Shown: positions 28,376-36,392 of the stretch, in pieces
Layout of the letters: every line of letters begins with the position of its first letter
How positions within the stretch are numbered: position 1 is the stretch's first letter
Assembly (NCBI GenBank): GCA_945901085.1
Contig: CAMDJV010000026.1
Location: 1 to 53,564 of the forward strand
Reading direction: 5' to 3'
Source: Rhodovarius crocodyli
GTDB lineage: Bacteria > Pseudomonadota > Alphaproteobacteria > Acetobacterales > Acetobacteraceae
Length of the DNA: 53,564 nt
Translations under genes and position numbers: made by a program
Notes under the pieces: generated by a model
The model's input: only the letters and a program-made list of their open reading frames with translations
Told to the model about the DNA's origin: nothing
Database searches by the model: none

Positions 28376-29161
28376 ATGGCACACGCACTCCCCCCCTCCG
28401 CCCCCGCGATCCTTCGCAATTCCGATCTGGACACGCCCGCCATCCAGCAGGCCCGTATCGACCTCGCCGCCTGTTTCCGCATGGCGGCGCGGCTGGGGAT
28501 GCATGAGGGCATCTGCAATCACTTCTCCGCCGTGGTGCCGGGTCGAGACGACCTGATGCTGGTCAACCCCTATGGCTGGGCGTTTTCCGAAATCACCGCC
28601 TCGCGCCTGCTCATCACCGATCTGGAGGGCCGGGTCGTGGCCGGCGACGGCGTGCCGGAGGCGACGGCCTTCTTCATCCATGCCCGGATGCACGCGAACC
28701 AGCCGCGCGCCCGCGCCGCCTTCCACACCCACATGCCCTATGCCACGTCCCTGGCGATGCTGGAGGGCGAACCGCTGGTTTGGGCCGGCCAGACCGCGCT
28801 GAAATTTTACGGCCGCACCCTGGTGGATGAAAATTACAACGGCCTCGCCCTCGACAATGCCGAGGGTGACCGCATCGCTGCCAGCGTGGGCGATGCCGAT
28901 ATCGTCTTCATGCGCAATCATGGCGTGATGGTGCTGGGGGCCTCCATCGCCGAGGCCTGGGATGATCTTTACTACCTTGAGCGCGCCGCCCATGCGCAGT
29001 GGCTGGCCGAGAGCACCGGCCGCAAGCTCAAGCCGGTGCCGCCGGAACTGGCCCGCAAGACCTATGAGCAAATGCGCGAGGGCGACCGGGAGAGCGCGCG
29101 GCTGCACCTCGAAAGCGTCAAACGCATTCTGTCGGTCGATATGCCAGAATTCGCCAGGTGA
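28376..29161 (+). CDS. Class II aldolase/adducin family protein
   Basis: A 261-residue zinc-dependent aldolase or decarboxylase domain protein. The zinc histidines are H117 and H119 (FHTHMP) and H182 (MRNHGVMVLG), and the N-terminal GMHEGICNHFSAVVPG is the phosphate or carboxylate-binding segment. The family includes fuculose-phosphate aldolases and many enzymes of unknown specificity. I chose the ATG at 28376, preceded by CAAGGG. The end overlaps the GTG start of a tricarboxylate-type binding protein, so enzyme and uptake protein are coupled. Confidence 0.88.
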   Translation: MAHALPPSAPAILRNSDLDTPAIQQARIDLAACFRMAARLGMHEGICNHFSAVVPGRDDLMLVNPYGWAFSEITASRLLITDLEGRVVAGDGVPEATAFFIHARMHANQPRARAAFHTHMPYATSLAMLEGEPLVWAGQTALKFYGRTLVDENYNGLALDNAEGDRIAASVGDADIVFMRNHGVMVLGASIAEAWDDLYYLERAAHAQWLAESTGRKLKPVPPELARKTYEQMREGDRESARLHLESVKRILSVDMPEFAR

Positions 29162-30099
29162 TCACACGGCGCAGCCTGCCGCTGCTGGCGATGCCGCTCA
29201 TCGCCCAGGCCCAGGCCCGGCCGGTCCGGGTGATCGTGGCCTTCGCCCCGGGCGGGCAGTCGGACACGGTGATGCGCCTGCTCCAGCCCAAAATGGCCGA
29301 GGCGCTGGGCCAGCCGGTGGTGGTGGAAAACCGTGCCGGTGCGGGCGGCGCCATCGCCGCGGCGGCGGTGGCGGGTTCGGCGCCCGATGGGCTGACGCTG
29401 CTCTTCGACAGTTTCGGTTTTGTGGTGCAGCCGCTCATCCAGCGCGGCTTGAGCTTCGATTACGAAACCGCCTTCGCCGCCGTCGCCCAGGCAACAGCGC
29501 TGCCCTATGTGCTGGTCACCAGATCGAATTTCCCGGGCCGTGATCTGGCGGGTTATATCGCCGAGGCGCGGGCCAATCCCGGCGTCACCTTCGGCTCGCC
29601 CGGGGTGGGCTCAACCGGCCATCTGGCCGGCGTGCTGCTGGCCCATCGCGCCGGGGTGCGGCTGGAACATGTGCCCTATCGCGGCGGCGCCGATGCGGCG
29701 CGCGATGTGGCGGCGGGCAATCTGGATTCGGTGATCAGCACCGCCAATACCCTCAGGCCTCTGGTACAGGATGGCCGGGCGCGGGGCATCGCCCTCACCT
29801 CTGCCACCAGGCGCGGCAGCATGGCCGATCTGCCCACCATCGCCGAAAGCGGGTTTCCGGGCTTTGACCTCACCTCCTGGAACGGGCTTTTCGCCCCGGC
29901 GGCGACACCCGCGCCGATGATCACAAGGCTCTCCGAGGCAATGCGCCTCGCCGCCCAGGACCCCTTCGTGCGCGAACGCTTGAGCGTGGGCGGCAATGAG
30001 GCGGTGAATGAACCCGCCGCCGCCTTCGCCGCGCGCATCGTGCATGACCGGCAGGTGGTGCGGCAATTGGTGGCCGAAACCGGGTTGCGGCTGGACTAA
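29158..30099 (+). CDS. Tripartite tricarboxylate transporter binding protein (Bug family)
   Basis: A 313-residue periplasmic solute-binding protein. The signal peptide is MITRRSLPLLAMPLIAQAQA and the family core is VRVIVAFAPGGQSDTVMRLL and GQPVVVENRAGAGG, with FGSPGVGSTGHLAGVLL and HVPYRGGADAARDV later. The start is a GTG whose last two bases belong to the aldolase stop codon. The membrane proteins TctA and TctB are absent here, which is common for this expanded family. The ligand is probably a carboxylate handled by the aldolase-family enzyme. Confidence 0.9.
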   Translation: MITRRSLPLLAMPLIAQAQARPVRVIVAFAPGGQSDTVMRLLQPKMAEALGQPVVVENRAGAGGAIAAAAVAGSAPDGLTLLFDSFGFVVQPLIQRGLSFDYETAFAAVAQATALPYVLVTRSNFPGRDLAGYIAEARANPGVTFGSPGVGSTGHLAGVLLAHRAGVRLEHVPYRGGADAARDVAAGNLDSVISTANTLRPLVQDGRARGIALTSATRRGSMADLPTIAESGFPGFDLTSWNGLFAPAATPAPMITRLSEAMRLAAQDPFVRERLSVGGNEAVNEPAAAFAARIVHDRQVVRQLVAETGLRLD

Positions 30100-30160
30100 G
30101 AGCCTGCCCCAACAGCGGATCGGCGATGAGCCACAGCCCCTTTTGGGTCTGCCTCAGCCC

Positions 30161-30970
30161 TCAAAGCCCAGCCAGAAAACCATCCACCAGCGCGTTGAAT
30201 TCCGCCGGCCGCTCGAAATAGGCCGAATGTCCGGCCTGGCTGATCATCGCCGCCCTGGCGCCGGGCACCGCCCGGGCAATGGCGGCCGAGGCGAAGGGCG
30301 GCATCACCACATCCTCCTCATTGGCGATGAGCAGAATGGGGCAGCCGGCGGCGGCGAGATCCTCGGGCGGGCGCCGGCGCATGCCATTCATCCGCGCCCG
30401 CAGCGCCTCCTTTGCCAGCCCGGCATTGGCCTCATCCACATGCTGGTAGAGCAGCGCCATGGCCGGCTGCTCGGCCAACATGCGCAGCCCGGTCGCCTGA
30501 TGGCCTCCAGCCGCGGTCAGGGCTTGCTTGGTGGCCGCACTCGCGGCCTCCCAGGCCGCCAGCGCCGCCGGATCGCCCAGCTTGTCCCGCGCAATACTGC
30601 CGCCGGTTGCCGCCATGACGATGCCGCGCAGCTTGCCGGTGCGCAGTTGTGCATATTCCACCGCCGTCCAGCCACCCATCGACTGGGCGATGAGAACAAA
30701 ACTCTCAATCCCCAAATGATCGACCAGCGCCGCCAGATCACCGGCATAATCATCCGGCTCCGGCCCGCCCGGAATTGCGCTGGAAGGCCAAAAACCGCGA
30801 TGAGAGAAGGTAATGCAGCGGAAACGCGGCGCAAAATGCCCCACCTGCTGCCACCACGACATATGGTTGCCACCCAAGCCATGGGCAAAGACCAGCGCCG
30901 GGCCCTCGCCCGTTACCTCGTAATGAATTGAGCAGCCTGGCCGCTCCAATCGCCCCGTTTCGCGCTTCAT
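30161..30970 (-). CDS. Alpha/beta hydrolase
   Basis: A 269-residue hydrolase with the alpha/beta fold. The oxyanion-hole segment is VFAHGLGGNHMSWW, the nucleophile is S97 in AQSMGGW, and the catalytic histidine lies in SQAGHSAYFERP near the C-terminus, giving a Ser-Asp-His triad typical of lactonases, esterases or 3-oxoadipate enol-lactonase-like enzymes. I chose the ATG at 30970 with AGAGGGG upstream; a longer frame adds 41 Arg-rich residues. It lies 58 bases downstream of xseA on the same strand. The substrate is unknown. Confidence 0.85.
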   Translation of the reverse strand: MKRETGRLERPGCSIHYEVTGEGPALVFAHGLGGNHMSWWQQVGHFAPRFRCITFSHRGFWPSSAIPGGPEPDDYAGDLAALVDHLGIESFVLIAQSMGGWTAVEYAQLRTGKLRGIVMAATGGSIARDKLGDPAALAAWEAASAATKQALTAAGGHQATGLRMLAEQPAMALLYQHVDEANAGLAKEALRARMNGMRRRPPEDLAAAGCPILLIANEEDVVMPPFASAAIARAVPGARAAMISQAGHSAYFERPAEFNALVDGFLAGL

Positions 30971-31028
30971 CGCCCGCCCCTCTGCCAAACCCGCAGGCTG
31001 CCCGCGGCCAGGGCGCGCCGCAACCACG

Positions 31029-32450
31029 CTACAAGAGGCTACCCTGCGCGCCATCATCCTCGCGCTTCTGCACCCTGGCCGCCACCTTGCCATCGGCGAA
31101 GGTCAAGGTAATGGCCGCCCCCGCCCGGGCCTGCGCCGCCCGGGTGATGGCCTTGCCACCCGGCGCCTGCACCAGGGCAAAGCCGCGCGCCAGCACCGCA
31201 ACATAGGAGACGCTTTCCAGCCGCGCCGCCTGGCCGGCCAACTCCGTCGCCCGCTGGCGCAGCAGCGCCGCAATCGGCGCGGCGGAAAAACGCCCCAGCG
31301 CCGGCGCCGCGCCGCGCTTCATCTGCGCCGCCGCCCAGCCCGCCTGCAGCCGATTGCCCAGCATCTTCAACTGGGCATGGCGCGCGGCCACCCCCTCCCG
31401 CGGATGCGGCAGGCCACGCCGCCCCAGCGCCGCGCCACGGCCGGCCAATTGGCCCAGCATGGCCTGGCGCAGCCGCTCCGCCCGGTCATCAAGGCGTTGC
31501 CGAAGCTGGGCCAATTGGTCCGGCATGGCCGGCAGGGCGCGGGCGGCGCGCTCCAGCCCCAGGCGGCGCGTCTGTAAACCCGCCTGCATGCCGTGATGCA
31601 GCCGCCCGGCGCGCTGTAACAAATCGGCCAGCAATTCCATCCGCGGCGGCACCGCCATTTCCGCCGCCGCCGTGGGGGTGGGGGCACGGCGGTCGGCGGC
31701 GAAATCCAGCAGCGTCGTGTCGGTCTCATGGCCAATGGCCGAGATCACCGGAATGGGGCAGGCGGCGGCGGCGCGCACCAGCGCCTCATCATTGAAGGCC
31801 GCCAAATCCTCCAGCGAACCACCGCCACGGGCGATGATCAGCAAATCCGGCCGCAGCCCCGGCGGCAGCGCGCCCATCGCCTGAATGGCCTGGGTGATCT
31901 TCTCCGCTGCGCCCTGCCCCTGCACCGGCACCGGCCAGAGCAGGATGGGCCGGGGAAAGCGCCGGGCGATGGTGGTGCGAATATCCTGAATCACCGCCCC
32001 CTTCTCGCTGGTGATCACGCCAATCCGGGCGGGAATGGTGGGGAAGCCGCGCTTGCGCTCGGGCGCGAAAAGCCCCTCGGCCAGCAGCTTCACCCGCAAT
32101 TTTTCAATGGCAGCGAGCAGCGCGCCCTCACCGGCATATTCCAGCGCCTCGATCACCAATTGGTACTTGCTGCGATCGGCATAGGTGTCGATCCGGCCGG
32201 TGGCGACGATCTCGATGCCATTCTCCGGCGTGATCGCGAGATTGCGCACGGTCATCTTCCAGACCACCGCCTCCAGCTTCGCCTCGCTATCCTTGATGGA
32301 GAGGTAGATATGGCCCGAGGGGTAGCGCTTGCATTCGGTGATCTCGCCGCGCACCCGCACCCGGCCGAAATTCTCCCGCAGCACGCCTTTGATGGCGCCT
32401 GCCAGGTCGCCAACGCTGTATTCGGGCACATTGCTCAGACTATCCATCAC
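31029..32450 (-). CDS. xseA: Exodeoxyribonuclease VII large subunit
   Basis: Catalytic subunit of exonuclease VII, which degrades single-stranded DNA from both ends. The 473-residue protein has an N-terminal OB fold (RVRGEITECKRYPSGHIYLS) and the conserved central region (RIGVITSEKGAVIQDIRTTI, LLIIARGGGSLEDLAAFND, ISAIGHETDTTLLDFAADRR). The C-terminal half is a long helical domain rich in Ala, Arg and Gln, as usual. It is divergent from purD with under 50 bases between starts. Its small subunit xseB lies about 5 kb away. Confidence 0.96.
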   Translation of the reverse strand: MMDSLSNVPEYSVGDLAGAIKGVLRENFGRVRVRGEITECKRYPSGHIYLSIKDSEAKLEAVVWKMTVRNLAITPENGIEIVATGRIDTYADRSKYQLVIEALEYAGEGALLAAIEKLRVKLLAEGLFAPERKRGFPTIPARIGVITSEKGAVIQDIRTTIARRFPRPILLWPVPVQGQGAAEKITQAIQAMGALPPGLRPDLLIIARGGGSLEDLAAFNDEALVRAAAACPIPVISAIGHETDTTLLDFAADRRAPTPTAAAEMAVPPRMELLADLLQRAGRLHHGMQAGLQTRRLGLERAARALPAMPDQLAQLRQRLDDRAERLRQAMLGQLAGRGAALGRRGLPHPREGVAARHAQLKMLGNRLQAGWAAAQMKRGAAPALGRFSAAPIAALLRQRATELAGQAARLESVSYVAVLARGFALVQAPGGKAITRAAQARAGAAITLTFADGKVAARVQKREDDGAQGSLL

Positions 32451-32496
32451 CGCACCCTATGCTAATCCAGCGCCGGTTGCATCGGGGTGTCGGCAT

Positions 32497-33762
32497 ATGC
32501 GGGTTTTGGTGGTGGGCGGCGGCGGGCGGGAACACGCGCTGTGCTGGAAGATCGCGCAATCGCCCCTGCTCACCCGGCTGTGGTGCGCGCCGGGCAATGC
32601 CGGCATTGCCGCCATCGCCGAATGCGTGGGCATTGGCGCTGAGGATATTCCTGCCATCATCGCCTTCGTGCGGGAGAATGCGGTGGATCTGGTGGTGGCC
32701 GGGCCCGAGGCGCCCCTGACCCTGGGCCTCGCCGACCAATGCCGCGCCGCCGGCATCGCCTGTTTCGGCCCCTCCGCCGCAGCCGCCCGGCTGGAGGGCA
32801 GCAAAACCTTCACCAAGGAAGTCGCCACCGCAGCCCATGTCCCCACCGCCGATTGGGCGCGCTTTGAGGACCCCGAGGCCGCCCGCGCCTATATCCGCGC
32901 CCAGGGCGCGCCCATCGTGGTGAAGGCAGATGGCCTCGCGGCCGGCAAGGGCGTCGTCGTGGCCACCACCCTGGCCGAGGCCGAGGCGGCCGTCACGGAA
33001 ATCATGGAGGCGCGCATCCATGGCGCCGCCGGCGCCGCTGTGGTGATCGAGGAATGCATGCTGGGCGAGGAGGTGAGCGTCTTCGCCCTCTGCGCCGGTA
33101 CCGAGGCGATGTTCCTGGGCGCGGCGCAGGACCATAAGCGCGCCTTTGATGGCGATGAGGGCCCCAATACCGGCGGCATGGGCGCCTATTCCCCCGCCCC
33201 CGCCTTCACCCCCGCCATCGAGGCTGAGGTCATGGCGCGCATCATCCGCCCCAGCCTGGCCGAAATGGCCGCGCGCGGTACGCCCTTCACCGGCGTGCTC
33301 TTCGCCGGGCTGATGCTGACCGCCACCGGCCCCCGGCTGATCGAATACAATGTCCGCTTCGGCGACCCGGAATGCCAGGTGCTGATGCTGCGCCTGGAAT
33401 CCGACCTGCTGCCCTTCCTGCGCGACGCCGCTGCCGGGCACCTGCCCGCAGAGCCGCCGCGCTGGCGCGATGCCCCGGCCCTGGTCGTGGTGATGGCAAA
33501 CCAGGGCTATCCCGGGCCGGTGGTGAATGGCTCGGCCATTGCCGGGCTGGAGGCGGCCGCCGCAGTGCCCGGCGTGGCCATCTTCCATGCCGGCACCCGT
33601 GGCGCGCCCGGCGCCATCACCGCCCAAGGCGGGCGCGTGCTGGGCGTGGCGGCCATGGCGGCCGATCTGGCGGCGGCGCGCGATGCGGCCTATGCCGCGA
33701 TTGCGCTGATCGACTGGCCGCAAGGCCAATTCCGCCGCGACATCGGCTGGCGGGCGCTCTGA
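32497..33762 (+). CDS. purD: Phosphoribosylamine-glycine ligase
   Basis: ATP-grasp enzyme of purine synthesis that joins glycine to phosphoribosylamine, 421 residues. Visible motifs are GGGGREHA at 7-14, APGNAGIA, the ATP-grasp segment VVKADGLAAGKGVVVA, DHKRAFDGDEGPNTGGMGAY, and the catalytic end VRFGDPECQVLMLRLE. The ATG at 32497 places the Rossmann start at the N-terminus. It is divergent from xseA and followed after 27 bases by a Bug-family binding protein that is unlikely to be functionally related. Confidence 0.97.
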   Translation: MRVLVVGGGGREHALCWKIAQSPLLTRLWCAPGNAGIAAIAECVGIGAEDIPAIIAFVRENAVDLVVAGPEAPLTLGLADQCRAAGIACFGPSAAAARLEGSKTFTKEVATAAHVPTADWARFEDPEAARAYIRAQGAPIVVKADGLAAGKGVVVATTLAEAEAAVTEIMEARIHGAAGAAVVIEECMLGEEVSVFALCAGTEAMFLGAAQDHKRAFDGDEGPNTGGMGAYSPAPAFTPAIEAEVMARIIRPSLAEMAARGTPFTGVLFAGLMLTATGPRLIEYNVRFGDPECQVLMLRLESDLLPFLRDAAAGHLPAEPPRWRDAPALVVVMANQGYPGPVVNGSAIAGLEAAAAVPGVAIFHAGTRGAPGAITAQGGRVLGVAAMAADLAAARDAAYAAIALIDWPQGQFRRDIGWRAL

Positions 33763-33789
33763 CAAGACGGCATCCCAGGAGAAAACAGC

Positions 33790-34731
33790 ATGAAACGCCG
33801 CGCCACCCTCGCCTTGCTGGCCCTGCCCGCCCTGGCCCGCGCCCAACTCACCCGCCCGGTGCGCCTGGTGGTACCCTTCCCGCCCGGCGGCTCGAATGAT
33901 GTTATCGCCCGGCCGCTGGCGGAAAAACTCGCCGCCCGCCTCGGCCAGCCTGTGGTGGTGGAGAACCGCCCCGGCGCTGGCGGCTCCATCGGCGCTGGCC
34001 AGGTGGCGCAATCAGCGCCCGATGGCACCACGCTGATGGTCACCTCCTCCAGCTTCGCCGCCTCCGCCGTGGTGCAGCGCACGCCCTATGACGCGCAAAC
34101 CAGCTTTGAGGCGGTGGCGCTGCTCGCCCGCTCGCCCTTTCTGGTGCTGACCACGCTGGATTTCCCAGCGCGCGACATCGCCTCGCTGCTGGCCATCGCC
34201 CGCGCCCGGCCGGGGAGCATTGATTTCGGCAGTTCCGGCCCGGGCGGGATCAACCATTTCGTCACCGAATATTTCGCGCTGCAGGCGGGGCTGCGGCTGA
34301 ACCACGTGCCCTATCGCGGCATGCCGCCCGCAGTGACTGACCTCGTGGCCGGCCATATCCAATTGCTCATCACCACCATGGCCAGCGCCAGTGGTCCGAT
34401 CCGCGATGGCCGGGTGCGGCTTTTGGCCTATACCGCCCCGGGTGCGCCGGCTTCCAACCCCGCCGCCCCGATCGTGCGCGCCACCGGGCTTGATTACGAG
34501 GCCAGCATCTGGTGGGGCCTGCTCGCACCGCGCGGCCTGCCGCCGGCCATCTCCGCCCTGCTGCAAGCCGCCATCCGTGACGCGCTATCAGAGCCCGATA
34601 TCGCCCGGGTCTATGAGGCCGAGGGCGCCCGCCCCAGCTTTGCCAGCGGCGCCGAATTCCAGGCCGAATTGGCCCGTGACATCGCACGCTTTCGCGATGT
34701 CGCCACCCGCGCCAATATCCGCGCAGAATGA
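33790..34731 (+). CDS. Tripartite tricarboxylate transporter binding protein (Bug family)
   Basis: A second Bug-family periplasmic protein of 313 residues. The signal peptide is MKRRATLALLALPALARAQ and the core signatures are RLVVPFPPGGSNDVIARPLA, VVVENRPGAGGSIGAG and FGSSGPGGINHFVTEY. AGGAGAA precedes the ATG. Its stop overlaps the start of the CoA transferase gene (ATGA), implying coupled translation and that the CoA transferase acts on the imported acid. TctA and TctB are not nearby. Confidence 0.9.
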   Translation: MKRRATLALLALPALARAQLTRPVRLVVPFPPGGSNDVIARPLAEKLAARLGQPVVVENRPGAGGSIGAGQVAQSAPDGTTLMVTSSSFAASAVVQRTPYDAQTSFEAVALLARSPFLVLTTLDFPARDIASLLAIARARPGSIDFGSSGPGGINHFVTEYFALQAGLRLNHVPYRGMPPAVTDLVAGHIQLLITTMASASGPIRDGRVRLLAYTAPGAPASNPAAPIVRATGLDYEASIWWGLLAPRGLPPAISALLQAAIRDALSEPDIARVYEAEGARPSFASGAEFQAELARDIARFRDVATRANIRAE

Positions 34732-35939
34732 GCAACCTCCCCCGCCACGAATACGACCCCACCGCCACCGGTGCCCTGGCCGATGTGCGGGTGGTCGACC
34801 TCTCCCGCCTCGTCGCCGGCAATGTGCTGACGAAGGTGCTGGCCGATCACGGCGCCGAGGTCATCAAAATCGAACCGCTGGAGGGCGATACCCTGCGCGC
34901 CTGGAAGGTGGGCGGCGTGGAGACGAGTTGGAAGACGATCTGCCGCAACAAATTCTCCGTGGCGCTGAACCTGCGCAACCCCACCGCCATCGAGGCGGTG
35001 CTGGCGCTGTGCGAAACCGCCGCCATCTTCGTGGAAAGCTTCCGCCCCGGCGTGCTGGAGGCGATGGGGCTCTCCCCCGAGACCCTGCTGGCCCGCAACC
35101 CGGCGCTGGTGATCGTGCGCATTTCCGGCTGGGGCCAGACCGGCCCCTTCGCCCATAAACCCGGCTTCGGCACGCTGGTGGAGGGCTATTCCGGCTTCGC
35201 CGCGGTGAATGGCTTTGCCGATCGTGAGCCGGTGCTGCCGCCGATGTTCATGGGCGATGCCTATGCCGGGTTGCATGGCGCGGGCAGCACCATGATCGCA
35301 CTGCGCCACGCCGAGAAAACCGGCCGCGGCCAGGTCATCGACCTCAGCCTCTTCGAGCCTATTTTCAATGTGCTGGAGCCGCAAATGGCCAATTGGCGCA
35401 TCACCGGCACCCTCAAGCCACGCACCGGCTCACGCTCCACCAACACCTCGCCGCGCAATGCCTATCGCACCGCCGATGGCGGCTGGGTCTGCCTCTCCGC
35501 CTCCACCCATGGCATGACGGAAAAGCTGTTCCGCAGCATTGGCCGTGAGGATCTGATCACCGACCCACGCTTCGCCCGCAACCCGGACCGGGTGCGCAAT
35601 GGCGTCGAATTGGACGAGATCATCGCCGGCTATGTCGGCGCGCGCAGCATGGCGGAAAACCTGGCGCATTTTGATGCCACGGGCGTGACAATCGGCCCGA
35701 TCCAGGACGCGCAATCGCTCGAGGCCGATCATTACGTGGCCGCGCGCGAGGCCTTGATCGAAGTGCCCGATGCCGACATGCCCGGTGGCTGGCTGCCCAT
35801 GGGCGGCCATGTGCCAAGATTGTCGGAAACGCCAACCATCCTGGCCCGCCCAGCACCGAGGCTGGGCGAGCATAATGAGGCCATTCTGGGCGCAGAGACC
35901 TGCACGCGGTTGCGGCAGGCCGGCGCGATGGCCGTCTGA
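34728..35939 (+). CDS. Class III CoA transferase (CaiB/BaiF family)
   Basis: A 403-residue family III CoA transferase, distinct from the one at 6044-7147. Early motifs are VVDLSRLVAGNVLTKVLADH and GAEVIKIEPLEGDTLR; the catalytic aspartate is D177 in MFMGDAYAGLHGAG. The C-terminal part has HNEAILG, usual for this family. Coupling to a Bug binding protein suggests activation of an imported mono- or dicarboxylate. It ends one base before the stop of the convergent acidic protein gene. Confidence 0.9.
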   Translation: MSNLPRHEYDPTATGALADVRVVDLSRLVAGNVLTKVLADHGAEVIKIEPLEGDTLRAWKVGGVETSWKTICRNKFSVALNLRNPTAIEAVLALCETAAIFVESFRPGVLEAMGLSPETLLARNPALVIVRISGWGQTGPFAHKPGFGTLVEGYSGFAAVNGFADREPVLPPMFMGDAYAGLHGAGSTMIALRHAEKTGRGQVIDLSLFEPIFNVLEPQMANWRITGTLKPRTGSRSTNTSPRNAYRTADGGWVCLSASTHGMTEKLFRSIGREDLITDPRFARNPDRVRNGVELDEIIAGYVGARSMAENLAHFDATGVTIGPIQDAQSLEADHYVAAREALIEVPDADMPGGWLPMGGHVPRLSETPTILARPAPRLGEHNEAILGAETCTRLRQAGAMAV

Positions 35940-35940
35940 C

Positions 35941-36306
35941 TTAGGCGGTCTTTTCAGCGGCCGGTTCGGCAGCGGGGGTTTGGGCTTCCGCCGCGTCTTC
36001 GCCCGCGGCGTGGTTTTCCTTGCTCTCCACCTCAGCGGCCTCGGCGGCAGGCTCGGCAGCGAGGATTTGGGCTTCCGCGGCTTCTTCGCCCTCGTCTTCG
36101 CCCTCGTCTTCGTCGCCGTCCTCGTCATCCTCATCATCGATCTCGAGGGTGAACATGTCGTCGCGCACGGCGGCAAGGCATTCCCGGAAGGTGTTCAGCA
36201 CCCATTCCCGGCCCGCGCCCTCTTCGCGGCCTTCGCCCTTCGCAATCATATGCAGCAAGGCGAATGCCACCGCCGCGTCGCTATCGCCTTCAATCTCAAT
36301 GTTCAT
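35941..36306 (-). CDS. Small protein with long acidic tail, function unknown
   Basis: A 121-residue protein with a folded-looking N-terminal part of about 55 residues (NIEIEGDSDAAVAFALLHMI, then EWVLNTFRECLAAVRDDMF) and a C-terminal tail made almost wholly of Asp, Glu, Ala and Pro. The tail contains an imperfect duplication (AAEAQILAAEPAAE and AAEAQTPAAEPAAE). I chose the ATG at 36306, with AGGGAT upstream. Such a tail may bind cations or basic proteins, but no family is recognised. It lies between the CoA transferase (convergent) and the dehydratase gene (same strand). Confidence 0.65.
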   Translation of the reverse strand: MNIEIEGDSDAAVAFALLHMIAKGEGREEGAGREWVLNTFRECLAAVRDDMFTLEIDDEDDEDGDEDEGEDEGEEAAEAQILAAEPAAEAAEVESKENHAAGEDAAEAQTPAAEPAAEKTA

Positions 36307-36392
36307 CGGGCCCATCCCTGTCCAGGTTGCGTGAGGCGGCATTCTCGCGCGCCGCTGTTGCAGAACGATGGGCAGGGCCGTGACGTTTCAAC

